NCBI GenBank assembly: GCA_025451135.1
Contig: JANWKW010000109.1
Location: 1 to 34,223 of the forward strand
Reading direction: 5' to 3'
Length of the DNA: 34,223 nucleotides
DNA from: Vulcanimicrobiia bacterium
GTDB lineage: Bacteria; Vulcanimicrobiota; Vulcanimicrobiia; Vulcanimicrobiales; Vulcanimicrobiaceae
The position numbers were made by a program, and so were the translations under genes. This document shows, one piece after another, positions 8,371 through 17,662 of this stretch. The notes beneath the pieces are model-generated. The model searched no databases and was not told where the DNA came from. It saw nothing but the letters and a program-made list of their open reading frames with translations. The stretch's first letter is position 1. Each line of letters begins with the position of its first letter.

Positions 8371-9741
8371 TTAGCCCGGCGCCTGCTTGGTCAAATGGGC
8401 CACCGGGACGTTGGGATAGACCCCCGTCAGGCAGCCCAGGCACATCTCGGCCCGCTTGCGCCCGGTCGAGGCCACCAGGGCGTCCAGGCTCAGGTACCCG
8501 AGCGAATCGGCCCCGGTCTTCTGCCGGATCTCCTCGACCGTATAGTTGGCCGCGATCAGCTCGTCGTAGCTGGCCATATCCACACCCAGGTAGCAGGGAT
8601 GCATGATCGGCGGCGAGGTGATCCGCAGGTGCACCTCGGTCGCGCCGGCGTCGCGCAGCAGCCGCACGATCCGGGGCGTGGTCGTGCCGCGCACGATCGA
8701 GTCGTCCACCACCACCACCCGCTGGCCGCGCAGGTTCTCGACCACCGGGTTGAACTTCAACTGGACGCCGCGGCCGCGCATCTTCTGATCCGGGCTGATG
8801 AACGTCCGGCCGATGTACCGGTTCTTGATCAGGCCCTCGACGTACGGCAGGTCGCTCTCGGCCGAGTATCCGATGCCGCCCGGCACCGCGGAGTCCGGCA
8901 CTGCCATCACCACGTCCGCATCGACCGGATGCTCGCGCGCCAGCGCCCGGCCCATCTCGTAGCGCGCCATGTAGATCGAGCGTCCCGAGAGCGACGAGTC
9001 CGGCCGCGCGAAGTAGATGTACTCGAACATGCACAGCGCGGACCGCTCGCCCTCGACGTGCACGACGCGCGACTCGATGCCGTCGGCCGAGATGCGCAGC
9101 ACCTCGCCCGCCTTGATCTCGCGGATGTACTCGGCGCCGACCGTCAGCAGCGCGCACGATTCCGAGGCGACCACGTAGCCGCCGTCGGAGAACCGGCCCA
9201 GGCACAGCGGTCGAACGCCCCACGGATCGCGGAACGCGTACAGCTCGTCCTTGGTGCACAGTACGATCGAATACGCGCCGCGCGCCTGCCCGATCACGCT
9301 CGCGATCCGGTCCATCATCGTCCCGCTCGCCGCCGCCAGCGCCTTGCCGAGCACTTCCGTGTCGGAGCTGGCCAGCAGCACCGCCGTCGGCGGCAGCCCG
9401 TCGCGCAGCTCGTCGGTATTGGTCAGGTTGCCGTTGTGCGCGAACGCGAACGTGCCGATCGCGGTATCCTCGAGCAGCGGCTGCGCGTTGACGACCGCCG
9501 ACGAGCCGGTCGTCGAATAGCGCGTATGTCCGATCGCGATGTGGCCGCTCAGTTCGCCGAGCACCTCTTCGTCGAAGATCGCGCCCAGCAGGCCCATCTT
9601 CTTGTGCGAGCGCAGCGTGTCGCCGTCGGCGGCCGCGATCCCGGCCGACTCCTGGCCGCGATGCTGCAGCGCGTACAGCGCGAAATAGGCAAGCCGAGCC
9701 GCATCCCGGCCCGGCGCGAAGATCCCGGTTACACCGCACAT
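8371..9741 (-). CDS. purF: Amidophosphoribosyltransferase
   Basis: MCGVTGIFAP N-terminal Cys nucleophile, ALQHRGQESAGIA, VVVVDDSIVRGTTTPRIVRLLRDAGA, SPPIMHPCYLGVD. Confidence 0.98.
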   Translation of the reverse strand: MCGVTGIFAPGRDAARLAYFALYALQHRGQESAGIAAADGDTLRSHKKMGLLGAIFDEEVLGELSGHIAIGHTRYSTTGSSAVVNAQPLLEDTAIGTFAFAHNGNLTNTDELRDGLPPTAVLLASSDTEVLGKALAAASGTMMDRIASVIGQARGAYSIVLCTKDELYAFRDPWGVRPLCLGRFSDGGYVVASESCALLTVGAEYIREIKAGEVLRISADGIESRVVHVEGERSALCMFEYIYFARPDSSLSGRSIYMARYEMGRALAREHPVDADVVMAVPDSAVPGGIGYSAESDLPYVEGLIKNRYIGRTFISPDQKMRGRGVQLKFNPVVENLRGQRVVVVDDSIVRGTTTPRIVRLLRDAGATEVHLRITSPPIMHPCYLGVDMASYDELIAANYTVEEIRQKTGADSLGYLSLDALVASTGRKRAEMCLGCLTGVYPNVPVAHLTKQAPG

Positions 9742-9762
9742 AAGAAGTAGTTCAGCCAGCCC

Positions 9763-10422
9763 TTAGTCGCGTCGGCGACCCCCGAAGATCTGGAGCAACG
9801 CCAGGAAGATATTGAGCGCGTCGAGGTAGATCTGCACCGCCATCTGGACCGGCGTGAGCCCGTCGCCCCCGGCCCGGATGCGCGCGAAGTCGAGCAGGGT
9901 CAGCCCCGCGAAGATCGCGAGCGTCGCCCACGCGTACGCCGTCGGGCTGATGAAGTGGAAGAACAGCGAGATCAGGCCGACCAGCACCAACGCGACGAGC
10001 GCCCCGAAGAGGATGCCCTGGAAACGCCGGAGATCCAGCCCGGTGATGTAGACGACGCCGCCGAGCACCGCCATGCCGAGCGCGGTCGTCATCGCCGCGT
10101 CGTAGACCACGCCAGGACCGATCGTGCTGACGTAGTTCCCGATCACCGGCGCGATCCCGACGCCTTCCAACAACGCGAACAGGTAGAAGAGCAGCAGCGA
10201 CAGCGACTCGTTCGAGCGCGTCGCCCGGATCGCGAACAGCACCACGAACCCGATCAGCATCGCGATCATCGCGATTCCGAACGGGATGCCTTGCAAGAAA
10301 TACGCGGCCAGGCCCGTGATGGCCATGCCGAGCGCCGTGATCCCGAGCACGTGCCCGAGCAGCGTCTGGGTCGGCATCGCGACCGCGAGACGGTTCGCAT
10401 TCGCCGGTATCTGGAAGGCCAT
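9763..10422 (-). CDS. Bax inhibitor-1/YccA family membrane protein
   Basis: Seven hydrophobic segments, C-terminal AVQIYLDALNIFLALLQIFGGRRRD typical of bacterial BI-1/YccA proteins. Confidence 0.92.
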   Translation of the reverse strand: MAFQIPANANRLAVAMPTQTLLGHVLGITALGMAITGLAAYFLQGIPFGIAMIAMLIGFVVLFAIRATRSNESLSLLLFYLFALLEGVGIAPVIGNYVSTIGPGVVYDAAMTTALGMAVLGGVVYITGLDLRRFQGILFGALVALVLVGLISLFFHFISPTAYAWATLAIFAGLTLLDFARIRAGGDGLTPVQMAVQIYLDALNIFLALLQIFGGRRRD

Positions 10423-10456
10423 GCCGCCCCCGTTTCGCGCTTCCCGGCCTTCCCCT

Positions 10457-10485
10457 TGCAATCGAACATACGTTCGATGTACGCT
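10457..10485 (+). promoter_or_regulatory. Predicted promoter with LexA operator in the spacer
   Basis: TTGCAA (-35-like, 10457-10462), 17-bp spacer, TACGCT (-10-like, 10480-10485); ATG follows 7 nt later. Confidence 0.5.
10461..10478. promoter_or_regulatory. LexA/DinR-type SOS box, perfect inverted repeat
   Basis: ATCGAAC-ATAC-GTTCGAT; contains TCGAAC-N4-GTTCGA, the actinobacterial/Gram-positive LexA consensus. Confidence 0.82.
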
Positions 10486-10492
10486 CTAACGC

Positions 10493-10939
10493 ATGACCGC
10501 TACCCGCCGCCTCGTCCCCAGCCATGCCGTGCTTGCCGGCCTCCCGGCCGACCTCGCGCGCGCCTCCTCCCGGCCCGCCCGGGTGGCGATCGGATGGCCC
10601 GACGACCCCTACGCCCGCCCCGCCGAGGCCCTGCTGATGCCGCGTCTCCTGGCGATCTTGGCCGATTTCGCGGTGCCCGCCGTCATCCGCACGCGATCGC
10701 CGCTGATCCTGCGCGACCTCGTCGCGCTGGCGCGGCTCGCGCGCGCCGCCGGCGTCCGCGTCTCGTTCCGCATCGTCACCCTCGACGACGTGCGCGTCGC
10801 CGCCCGACTCGCGCGGGCCGGTATCGACGTCGACGCCGCCCTGCTCCGCGCGATCGGCGGCCGGCTCGATGCGGCCATCGGCCGCGCGCGCATCGCACCG
10901 GAGGCACCGCGTCAACTCGGGCTGAACATCGCCGTGTGA
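10493..10939 (+). CDS. Truncated SPL/Rv2578c-like radical-SAM relative lacking the CxxxCxxC motif
   Basis: VAIGWPDDPYARPAEALLMPRLLAILADFAVPAVIRTRSPLILRDLVALARLARAAGVRVSFRIVTLDD resembles the TDPYQPAE...TKSxLxLRDLxLL...VxVSxTTLD core; no cysteines in the 148 aa. Confidence 0.7.
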   Translation: MTATRRLVPSHAVLAGLPADLARASSRPARVAIGWPDDPYARPAEALLMPRLLAILADFAVPAVIRTRSPLILRDLVALARLARAAGVRVSFRIVTLDDVRVAARLARAGIDVDAALLRAIGGRLDAAIGRARIAPEAPRQLGLNIAV

Positions 10940-13900
10940 CCGCGCCGACGTTTCTGCTGCACCCGTCAGAGTTCGCAGCGCACGCCGTGCAGGGCGACTG
11001 GCCGGTCGCGCTCGCGGTCGTGCTCGTCGCCGGGCTCTCGCAGGCGATCGGCCAGAGCATCGTCCTCTTCGTCAACCGCGTCGCCCCGGTGCGCTTCGCG
11101 TTCAGCCTGTTGGTCGGCGCGGCGCTCTTCGTCGTCGGTTATGTCTTCCTGGTGCTGGCCACGTGGCTCACCACGCTGCTGCCCGGCGCGCCCCACGTCG
11201 CGCCCGTCGCGCTCGCGATCGCGATGGCCTACGCCTACGTGCCGCTGCTTTTCGCGTTCCTGGCCGCCATGCCGTACCTCGGCTCGCCCGCGTTGGCCGC
11301 GCTGCGCATCTGGCATCTGGCCGCGCTGGCGCTGGCGTTCGCCTCGCTCGCGCACGTCCCGGTCACCGACGGACTCTGGCACGTCGGCCTCGGCTGGCTG
11401 GTGCTGCAAGTGCTCGAACGCACCGTCGGTCAGCCGGTCGCCGATCTCGGCCGGCGCATCGCCGACGCGGTCGCCGGCGTCTCGCTCGCCGACGAAGGCA
11501 CCGCCGTCCTCAAACGCGCCTGGGTCGCGATCAAACCGGCCAAACGCGACGCCGCCGCCAAGGCGAAGACGCGGCGCAACTGGACGAGCCTCGCGATCGG
11601 TCTCGCGGGGCTCGCCGCTTTCACCTACCTCGTCGCGCTGCTGCTCGACCCGCTCGGCCACACCATCTTCGGCTGGAACCAGGGCCTGCCGCTGGTCGTG
11701 CGATCGATCGTCGGCGTCGTCTGGATCGCGATCGTCGGGCTGGTCGCGGCCTGTCTGCTCGCACCGGTCGAGACGCTCGGATGGTGGGCCGGCTGGTACG
11801 GCGATCCGGTCGGGCCGTCGTCCGGCGGCGAGGCCGGGCTCGCCAATGCCGGCACGCTCGCGCGCCGCGGCGACGCCTCCGGCGCGATCGATCGCTGGGC
11901 CGTCTATCTCGACGGCGTCTCGCAGTCGAGTTCGACCTACACGCCCGACGTCGAGACGTTCCTCGACGCGCTCGTGCCGCGTTTGCCGCGCGGCACCGCC
12001 TTGGTCCGCGGCCTGATGACCTACTCGGTCATGAACAAGCCGCTCGACGCGAGCAGATCGCTCGGCATGTTCTGGGAATTCCTCGACGCCGTGCGCTTCA
12101 AGCGTCCCCAGAGCATCCTCGGCATGATCGTGAATCTGCGCAACATGCTGGTGGTCTCGATCTCCGCCGACGCGCGCTACGGTCCGCTTTACAACCGCGG
12201 CATCGCGCAGATCGTCTATGCCTCGCTCGTCGAGCACGGTTACGTCGCCGGCTCCGGAACGCCGCTCACGCTGATCGGCTACAGCGGCGGCGGTCAGATG
12301 TCGGCCGCCTGCGCGCCCTTGCTCGCGAAGGTCCTCGGCGCGCCCGTCGACATCGTCTCGCTCGGCGGCGTGATGACCGGCGACAACGACTTCCTCGCCG
12401 CCGAGCACCTCTACCACTTCGTCGGCAAGAAGGACGGCGTCGAACCGCTCGGTCCGCTGATGTTCGCGAGCCGCTGGAAGATCGCGTTCCTCTCCAACTG
12501 GAACCGCGCGCTCCGGCTGGGGAAGATCAGCCTGGTCGCCGCCGGTCCGGTCGGCCATCAGGTCCCGGGCGGGTACATGGATCCGCACGCGCTGCTGCCG
12601 GACGGCCGCACCCATCTGGCCGAGACGATCGGCAACATCTCCCACGTCCTGCGCGGCCAGACCGCCTACCTCGCACCGAAGATCCCGAAGCTCGTCAGCA
12701 ACTACGAACGCTATCGCGCGAGCGACGTCAACCGCGAGGGATATTTCCCGGTGAGGCCGGTCGACGATCCGCGCTTCCGTCCCACCGCCGGCTGGATCGG
12801 CCGCTTGATCCTTCCGCAGCCCGCCGATCGCGAGCGCGTGCGCGGCGCGCTCTTCGAAGTCGTGCACGCCCCCGACGGGCACGAAGAACTGCTCGGCAGC
12901 ATCGTGCCGCTGCGCTGGTCCGACGATCCGGCCGTGCGTGCCTGGGTCGAGGCCGTCACCCGCGACGTCGACTTCAGCGCGAACGCGTCCTACAGCAGCA
13001 CCTACCAAGGCTTCGTCCAGCCGGTCCGCGTGAACCATTGGAAGCGCGTCGATCCGCTCGAGTCGCTGGCCGGCTCGCACCCGTACGACGACATCGTGGT
13101 CGCCCTCGACGACGATGCCGTTCTCGAAGCCGCGCCCGACGGCCCGGTGCTGCGCACGCGGCGCGAACCGGTGCAGATCACCGGCAGCCGCTATACGCTG
13201 CTGCACTTCGTCGGCCCGGCGGGCCGGGCCGACCGCTACCGCGTCCGCTTCTTCGACGGAAGCGACGGCGTCGTGCGCGTGCCGCACGTCGTCGCGAACG
13301 GCGACGACATCCTGCCCGCCTCCTCGCGCGATCTCGAGTCGTCGCCCGCCAACGTCGACGGCTGGTACGCCTACGGCGATGTCGACGCCGACGGCCTGTT
13401 CGTCGTGCGCGCCCTCGCGCCGCGCGCGCTGCTCCGTGTCGATCCGCAGCGCACGCTCGCGCGGGACCTCGTCTATCGCTACCTGCGCAAGGAGGCGTGG
13501 GCGGATGCGACCGCCCAGAAAGGCGCCTTCGCGACCGCCGCCTCCGGCACGTGGAACGAAGGCGACGACGCCCTGCTGCTTCACACGTACGGCGGCATCG
13601 GCGGCGCCAAAGCCGAGCCCTCGGCCAAGGGGCGGATCTACTTCGGCCACTTCGCCTACGGCCGGGCGCGCGTCGTGCGCGAACCGCTCGGCGGCGATCT
13701 GCGCTTCGAGATCCGCTACCATCAGGTCTACACCCACAATCCCGACGGTCTGATCGCCGGCGCGCATCACTGGTCGCGGTTCGTCGGCGATCGCCAATAC
13801 GGCTGGCTCGGCTCGCGTCCGATCTGCGACGTCGCGCTCAAGCTCGACGCGTTCGCGCCGGTCTTCCCGGTGATGCTGCGCGAACTCGACGCCATGACCG

Positions 13901-14295
13901 CGCGCTACCGGATCGGCGACGGCACCGGCGCGACTTACGTCGGCGCCGCCAACAACTGCGCCCAAGACGCGAATCAGGCGCTCTTCGACGCGCTCACCGA
14001 TCTCGACATCGCCACCCCGCTCGCCCGCCGGCTGCTGCGCGCTCTCGAACCGTTCGGCCACGCCCGCGGCGATTGGAAAGCCCGCACCGCCAACCTCGGC
14101 CGCACCATGGAAGACGCCCCGTGGTCCGGCCTGATCGCGGGCTTGACGAGTTGGCGCACGTTGCTGCCGCGCAAAGCCTCCGACACCGTCGCCAAGATCT
14201 TCCTACAGCACGGCGCCCACGCCTACATCATGCGAGCCACCCAGATCGGCGGCCACGACCCCACCATAGAACCCATCGTCCCCATGACGTTCTAA
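10936..14295 (+). CDS. 1119-aa fusion: N-terminal multi-TM (Yip1-like) domain, alpha/beta-hydrolase-like domain, C-terminal domain with possible permuted papain-like Cys/His motifs
   Basis: GTG start overlapping upstream TGA (GTGA); about six hydrophobic segments; LTLIGYSGGGQMSA nucleophile elbow; GHFAYG and NNCAQDANQAL motifs. Confidence 0.85.
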   Translation: MTAPTFLLHPSEFAAHAVQGDWPVALAVVLVAGLSQAIGQSIVLFVNRVAPVRFAFSLLVGAALFVVGYVFLVLATWLTTLLPGAPHVAPVALAIAMAYAYVPLLFAFLAAMPYLGSPALAALRIWHLAALALAFASLAHVPVTDGLWHVGLGWLVLQVLERTVGQPVADLGRRIADAVAGVSLADEGTAVLKRAWVAIKPAKRDAAAKAKTRRNWTSLAIGLAGLAAFTYLVALLLDPLGHTIFGWNQGLPLVVRSIVGVVWIAIVGLVAACLLAPVETLGWWAGWYGDPVGPSSGGEAGLANAGTLARRGDASGAIDRWAVYLDGVSQSSSTYTPDVETFLDALVPRLPRGTALVRGLMTYSVMNKPLDASRSLGMFWEFLDAVRFKRPQSILGMIVNLRNMLVVSISADARYGPLYNRGIAQIVYASLVEHGYVAGSGTPLTLIGYSGGGQMSAACAPLLAKVLGAPVDIVSLGGVMTGDNDFLAAEHLYHFVGKKDGVEPLGPLMFASRWKIAFLSNWNRALRLGKISLVAAGPVGHQVPGGYMDPHALLPDGRTHLAETIGNISHVLRGQTAYLAPKIPKLVSNYERYRASDVNREGYFPVRPVDDPRFRPTAGWIGRLILPQPADRERVRGALFEVVHAPDGHEELLGSIVPLRWSDDPAVRAWVEAVTRDVDFSANASYSSTYQGFVQPVRVNHWKRVDPLESLAGSHPYDDIVVALDDDAVLEAAPDGPVLRTRREPVQITGSRYTLLHFVGPAGRADRYRVRFFDGSDGVVRVPHVVANGDDILPASSRDLESSPANVDGWYAYGDVDADGLFVVRALAPRALLRVDPQRTLARDLVYRYLRKEAWADATAQKGAFATAASGTWNEGDDALLLHTYGGIGGAKAEPSAKGRIYFGHFAYGRARVVREPLGGDLRFEIRYHQVYTHNPDGLIAGAHHWSRFVGDRQYGWLGSRPICDVALKLDAFAPVFPVMLRELDAMTARYRIGDGTGATYVGAANNCAQDANQALFDALTDLDIATPLARRLLRALEPFGHARGDWKARTANLGRTMEDAPWSGLIAGLTSWRTLLPRKASDTVAKIFLQHGAHAYIMRATQIGGHDPTIEPIVPMTF

Positions 14296-14310
14296 CCGCG
14301 CCGTCTCCCC

Positions 14311-14352
14311 ATGTCATCCCGAGCGTAGCGAAGCGCAGTCGAGGGACCACCA
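14311..14352 (+). repeat. Dispersed repeat locus R3
   Basis: atgtcatcccgagcgtagcgaagcgcagtcgagggaccacc. Confidence 0.9.
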
Positions 14353-14376
14353 CCCGGCCGCAGCGAACGAACCCTC

Positions 14377-16014
14377 ATGCGGGTTACTACCTTGTCGTCA
14401 TTTGCTATTGCCTTGGCACTTGCAGCGTCCGCGCTCGCGCATGCCGCCACCGCCAAGCCCGATCCGGTGCTCGACGCGCCGCCTGCCGGCCTGGTCCCGG
14501 CGACCGTCAAGCTCTCCGTCATCCTGGCGAAGCACGACGCCTCGACCGGCGCCCAACCGAAGTCGCTGACCGAGGACTGGACGTACGTCGATACCGGGCT
14601 GCGCGGGACCGAACACCTGGTCCGCTCCGGCACCGACTATCACTCGAAGATCAAGAGCGACGCGCAGACCGACGAGTACGGACAGCTCGCCGGGGCGCGC
14701 TGGCACAAGGACACCTACGGCTTCACTACCCCGAACACGGGCACCGAAGACGCGAGCTTCTACGTCCTGCGCGCGATCGAAGATGCATCCGATCCGAAGA
14801 ACGACGTCGAGCTGGCCGGCCGGACCACCGGCGCATCGCCCGCGAACGTCGTCAAGGTGACCGTCCCCGGGGCCAAGCACCCGGAATGGATCTTCTTCGA
14901 CGCGAGCACGTATCGCATCGTCCGCGTCGAGCGCGTCGCCGGCAAGCACCGCATCGCCGCCAGCTACGACGACTTCCGCACGACCGACGGCGTCACCCAA
15001 GCCTGGCACGTGCACGATTCCTACTGGGTCCCCGAATACGACGACGACTACCGCATGACGTCGTTCAAGGCCGGCGGCACGGTCTCGCCGTCGGAGTTCG
15101 CTCCGCCCGCGAACCCGGTCGTGACCGACACCACCGCGCGCGGCCCGCTTCCCTCGCAGTTCCCGTTCCTGGGCGCCATCATCGTCCGCATCACCGTGGG
15201 CGGCCGCGGCCTCGACTTCGAGATCGATCCGAGCGTCCGCTACAACATGATCGACGAAGACGTCGCGCAGCAGCTCGGGTTGCCGAGCTTCGGCAAGTCG
15301 ACCCAGCTCTCGACCGGCGAGCGGATCCCCTACGATACGATCCTGCCGAGCGCCGATCTCGGTCCGATCCATCTCCAGAACTTCCCGGTCTACGCGACCG
15401 ACATCGCCTGGCGCCCGGACGACTCGACCAAGATCGTCGGCACGCTCGGCTACGACTTCTTGGCGTCGCACGTCATCCACGTCGACTACGTGCATCGCCT
15501 GGTCGAGGTTCTCCCGACGTCGGCGCTGCCGCCCGCCCCGGCGAAGCCGATCGCCCACGCTCTCGACATCCCGCTCCAGTTCGACGACGGCGCACTCCTC
15601 GTGCCGATGGCGATCGGCGATGGGTTCACCGAGCACGCCCTCTTGAACACCGGCATGCCGTGGACGGTGGTCTTCGGCAACTACGTCGACGCCCACGCGG
15701 ATACGCTCAAGGGCGCCGGCGGCGCCCACACGAGTTCGTTCGTGCCGTTCGCCGACTCGGCGTCCTACGGCAAGACGATCGACACCTGGATCGTCCACAC
15801 CAACGTCCTATCGTTCGCCAACCTGAACTTCTCGGATCTTCCGATCATCGCGACCGAAGAATCGTACGACGAGCGCAGCATCGACGCCGTCGTCGGCTAC
15901 GACTACTTGGCGTTCTACGACATCTACTTCGACTACCCGCACGACCGTCTGCTGCTCGTGCCGAACGACCGCTTCTACAAAGCGACCGGGAAGGTCAAAC
16001 CCGATGCGCCGTGA
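14377..16014 (+). CDS. Secreted retropepsin-like aspartyl protease homologue with altered catalytic motifs
   Basis: Signal peptide; homologous layout to next gene; catalytic positions read IDPSV and LNTGM instead of D(S/T)GA. Confidence 0.8.
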   Translation: MRVTTLSSFAIALALAASALAHAATAKPDPVLDAPPAGLVPATVKLSVILAKHDASTGAQPKSLTEDWTYVDTGLRGTEHLVRSGTDYHSKIKSDAQTDEYGQLAGARWHKDTYGFTTPNTGTEDASFYVLRAIEDASDPKNDVELAGRTTGASPANVVKVTVPGAKHPEWIFFDASTYRIVRVERVAGKHRIAASYDDFRTTDGVTQAWHVHDSYWVPEYDDDYRMTSFKAGGTVSPSEFAPPANPVVTDTTARGPLPSQFPFLGAIIVRITVGGRGLDFEIDPSVRYNMIDEDVAQQLGLPSFGKSTQLSTGERIPYDTILPSADLGPIHLQNFPVYATDIAWRPDDSTKIVGTLGYDFLASHVIHVDYVHRLVEVLPTSALPPAPAKPIAHALDIPLQFDDGALLVPMAIGDGFTEHALLNTGMPWTVVFGNYVDAHADTLKGAGGAHTSSFVPFADSASYGKTIDTWIVHTNVLSFANLNFSDLPIIATEESYDERSIDAVVGYDYLAFYDIYFDYPHDRLLLVPNDRFYKATGKVKPDAP

Positions 16015-17596
16015 CGTCCTGCTGATCGCCGCCCTCGCGGTCGCGCTGATGGGGGCCGACGCGGCCGGCGACGACGGCACCGCCGCGCCCGCCGGGATCG
16101 CGCCCGCGAACACGACGCTCGCCGCCGTCATGGCCGCGCACCGCAAGGCCGTCGGCAGACTCGCGCCCGGCGTCCCCCGGACGCGGACCGAGCAGTGGAA
16201 CGTGCACCTCGAAGGTTTGGACGGCACGCAGACCTCGGCCGAAGCAGGCAAGGACGACCGGAACGACTCGACCCTCGGGCCGTTCCACCGTGCCGACGGC
16301 ACCTTCGGCGGCCGCGGCTGGCACCAGAACGAGAACGGCGAGGTCGTGCTCGAGCACGGGCTCCATCAGCTCGACGACGTCAGCGATCGTGCCGTCGCGA
16401 CGCAGTCGAAGGGCGTCACGCTGCTGGGCGCGGTCGCCGCGCCGGTAGCCGCCTACGTCGTCAAGGTCGCGCCGCCGGGCGGCCGCATCGAATACCTCTA
16501 CTACGCGCGCGACACCGGACTGCTCGTGCGCCGCGATCGGTCCGTGCGCGGTCGCCGCCGCATCACGACCTACGCGGACTTCCGCACGACCGCCGGCCTC
16601 ACCGAGGCGTGGCACGTCCACACCACCGACGGTCGTCTAGAGAACGACGGCGACTACACGATGACCGCGCTCGCGCTCGGCAAGCCGGTCGATCCCTCGC
16701 TGCTCGCCATCCCGGCCGCGAAGACGCCCGTCTCGCTCTCGGGGCCGCGCGTCTCGGTGCCGATCAAGATGATCGGCGACCGCATCATCATCCCCATCAC
16801 CATCGCCGGCCACACGGTCGATTTCCAGATGGACAGCGGCGCGAGCGGCATCGTCATCGACGACGCGATCGTCGACGCGCTCAAGCTCAAGACGTACGGT
16901 AAGGGCACGGGCGACACGGCCGGGAGTTATAGCGAAGGCTCGACGATCGTGCCGTCGATGACGTTCGGCGGCGTGACCATGACCGACGTGCAGGCGCAGA
17001 GCCTCCCGTTCACGTTCTGGTCGGACGCCAAGACGCCCGTCGCCGGCCTGATGGGCTTCGACTTCATCGACGGTGCCGTCATGCACATCGACTATCTCGA
17101 CGGCACGCTCGAGGCCATCGATCCCAAGACGTTCGTCCCGCCGGCCGGTGCGAAGGCGCTGCCGATCGCGCTCGACGACGACGTCCCGCTGGTCGACGTC
17201 GGCATCGCCAAGGCGATCGGCCATCTCTTCATCGTCGACACCGGAGCCGATCGCAGCGCGCTCTTCTCGACGTTCGTCGCGGCCCATCCGGGCGACGTCG
17301 TCGACCAGGGTCTCGGCGATCAGATGGTCGCCTCGTATCCGTTCGTCACCGACTTCAACGGCGTCGGCGGCACGGTGAAGTACCGCCCGCTCCAGGTCGG
17401 CCCGCTCACCCTCGCCGGCATCGTCTTTCCGAAGTGGCTCTTCCAAGGGACGCACGACGCGCCGGCCTTCGAGGCCGACGACTTCGACGGCCTGATCGGC
17501 CAGGACGTGCTGCGCAACTTCGACGTTTACCTCGACTACGCGCACGAGAAGATCTGGCTCGTCCCCAACGCCCGCTACAACGCCCGCTGGGGCTGA
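16004..17596 (+). CDS. Secreted retropepsin-like aspartyl protease (two lobes)
   Basis: VDFQMDSGASGIVID and LFIVDTGADRSALF; start overlaps previous gene end by 11 nt. Confidence 0.85.
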   Translation: MRRDVLLIAALAVALMGADAAGDDGTAAPAGIAPANTTLAAVMAAHRKAVGRLAPGVPRTRTEQWNVHLEGLDGTQTSAEAGKDDRNDSTLGPFHRADGTFGGRGWHQNENGEVVLEHGLHQLDDVSDRAVATQSKGVTLLGAVAAPVAAYVVKVAPPGGRIEYLYYARDTGLLVRRDRSVRGRRRITTYADFRTTAGLTEAWHVHTTDGRLENDGDYTMTALALGKPVDPSLLAIPAAKTPVSLSGPRVSVPIKMIGDRIIIPITIAGHTVDFQMDSGASGIVIDDAIVDALKLKTYGKGTGDTAGSYSEGSTIVPSMTFGGVTMTDVQAQSLPFTFWSDAKTPVAGLMGFDFIDGAVMHIDYLDGTLEAIDPKTFVPPAGAKALPIALDDDVPLVDVGIAKAIGHLFIVDTGADRSALFSTFVAAHPGDVVDQGLGDQMVASYPFVTDFNGVGGTVKYRPLQVGPLTLAGIVFPKWLFQGTHDAPAFEADDFDGLIGQDVLRNFDVYLDYAHEKIWLVPNARYNARWG

Positions 17597-17599
17597 CCC

Positions 17600-17641
17600 C
17601 TTGTCATCCCGAGCGTAGCGAAGCGAAGTCGAGGGACCGCC
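17600..17641 (+). repeat. Dispersed repeat locus R4
   Basis: cttgtcatcccgagcgtagcgaagcgaagtcgagggaccgcc. Confidence 0.92.
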
Positions 17642-17662
17642 GCCAGCCGGCGCGTCGGCGCG

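Noticed and set aside
9955-10935. Upstream extension of the 1446-aa ORF
   Set aside because: Runs antisense through BI-1 and over the LexA box and the 148-aa gene; the GTG at 10936 gives a sensible N-terminus.
10966-14061. 1031-aa antisense ORF
   Set aside because: Composition (Asp/Arg/Glu/Val-rich, no domain) is the antisense shadow of the 1119-aa gene.
11163-16025. 1620-aa + strand ORF
   Set aside because: Arg/Pro/Ala-rich shadow frame of the real 10936..14295 and 14377..16014 genes; typical high-GC artefact.
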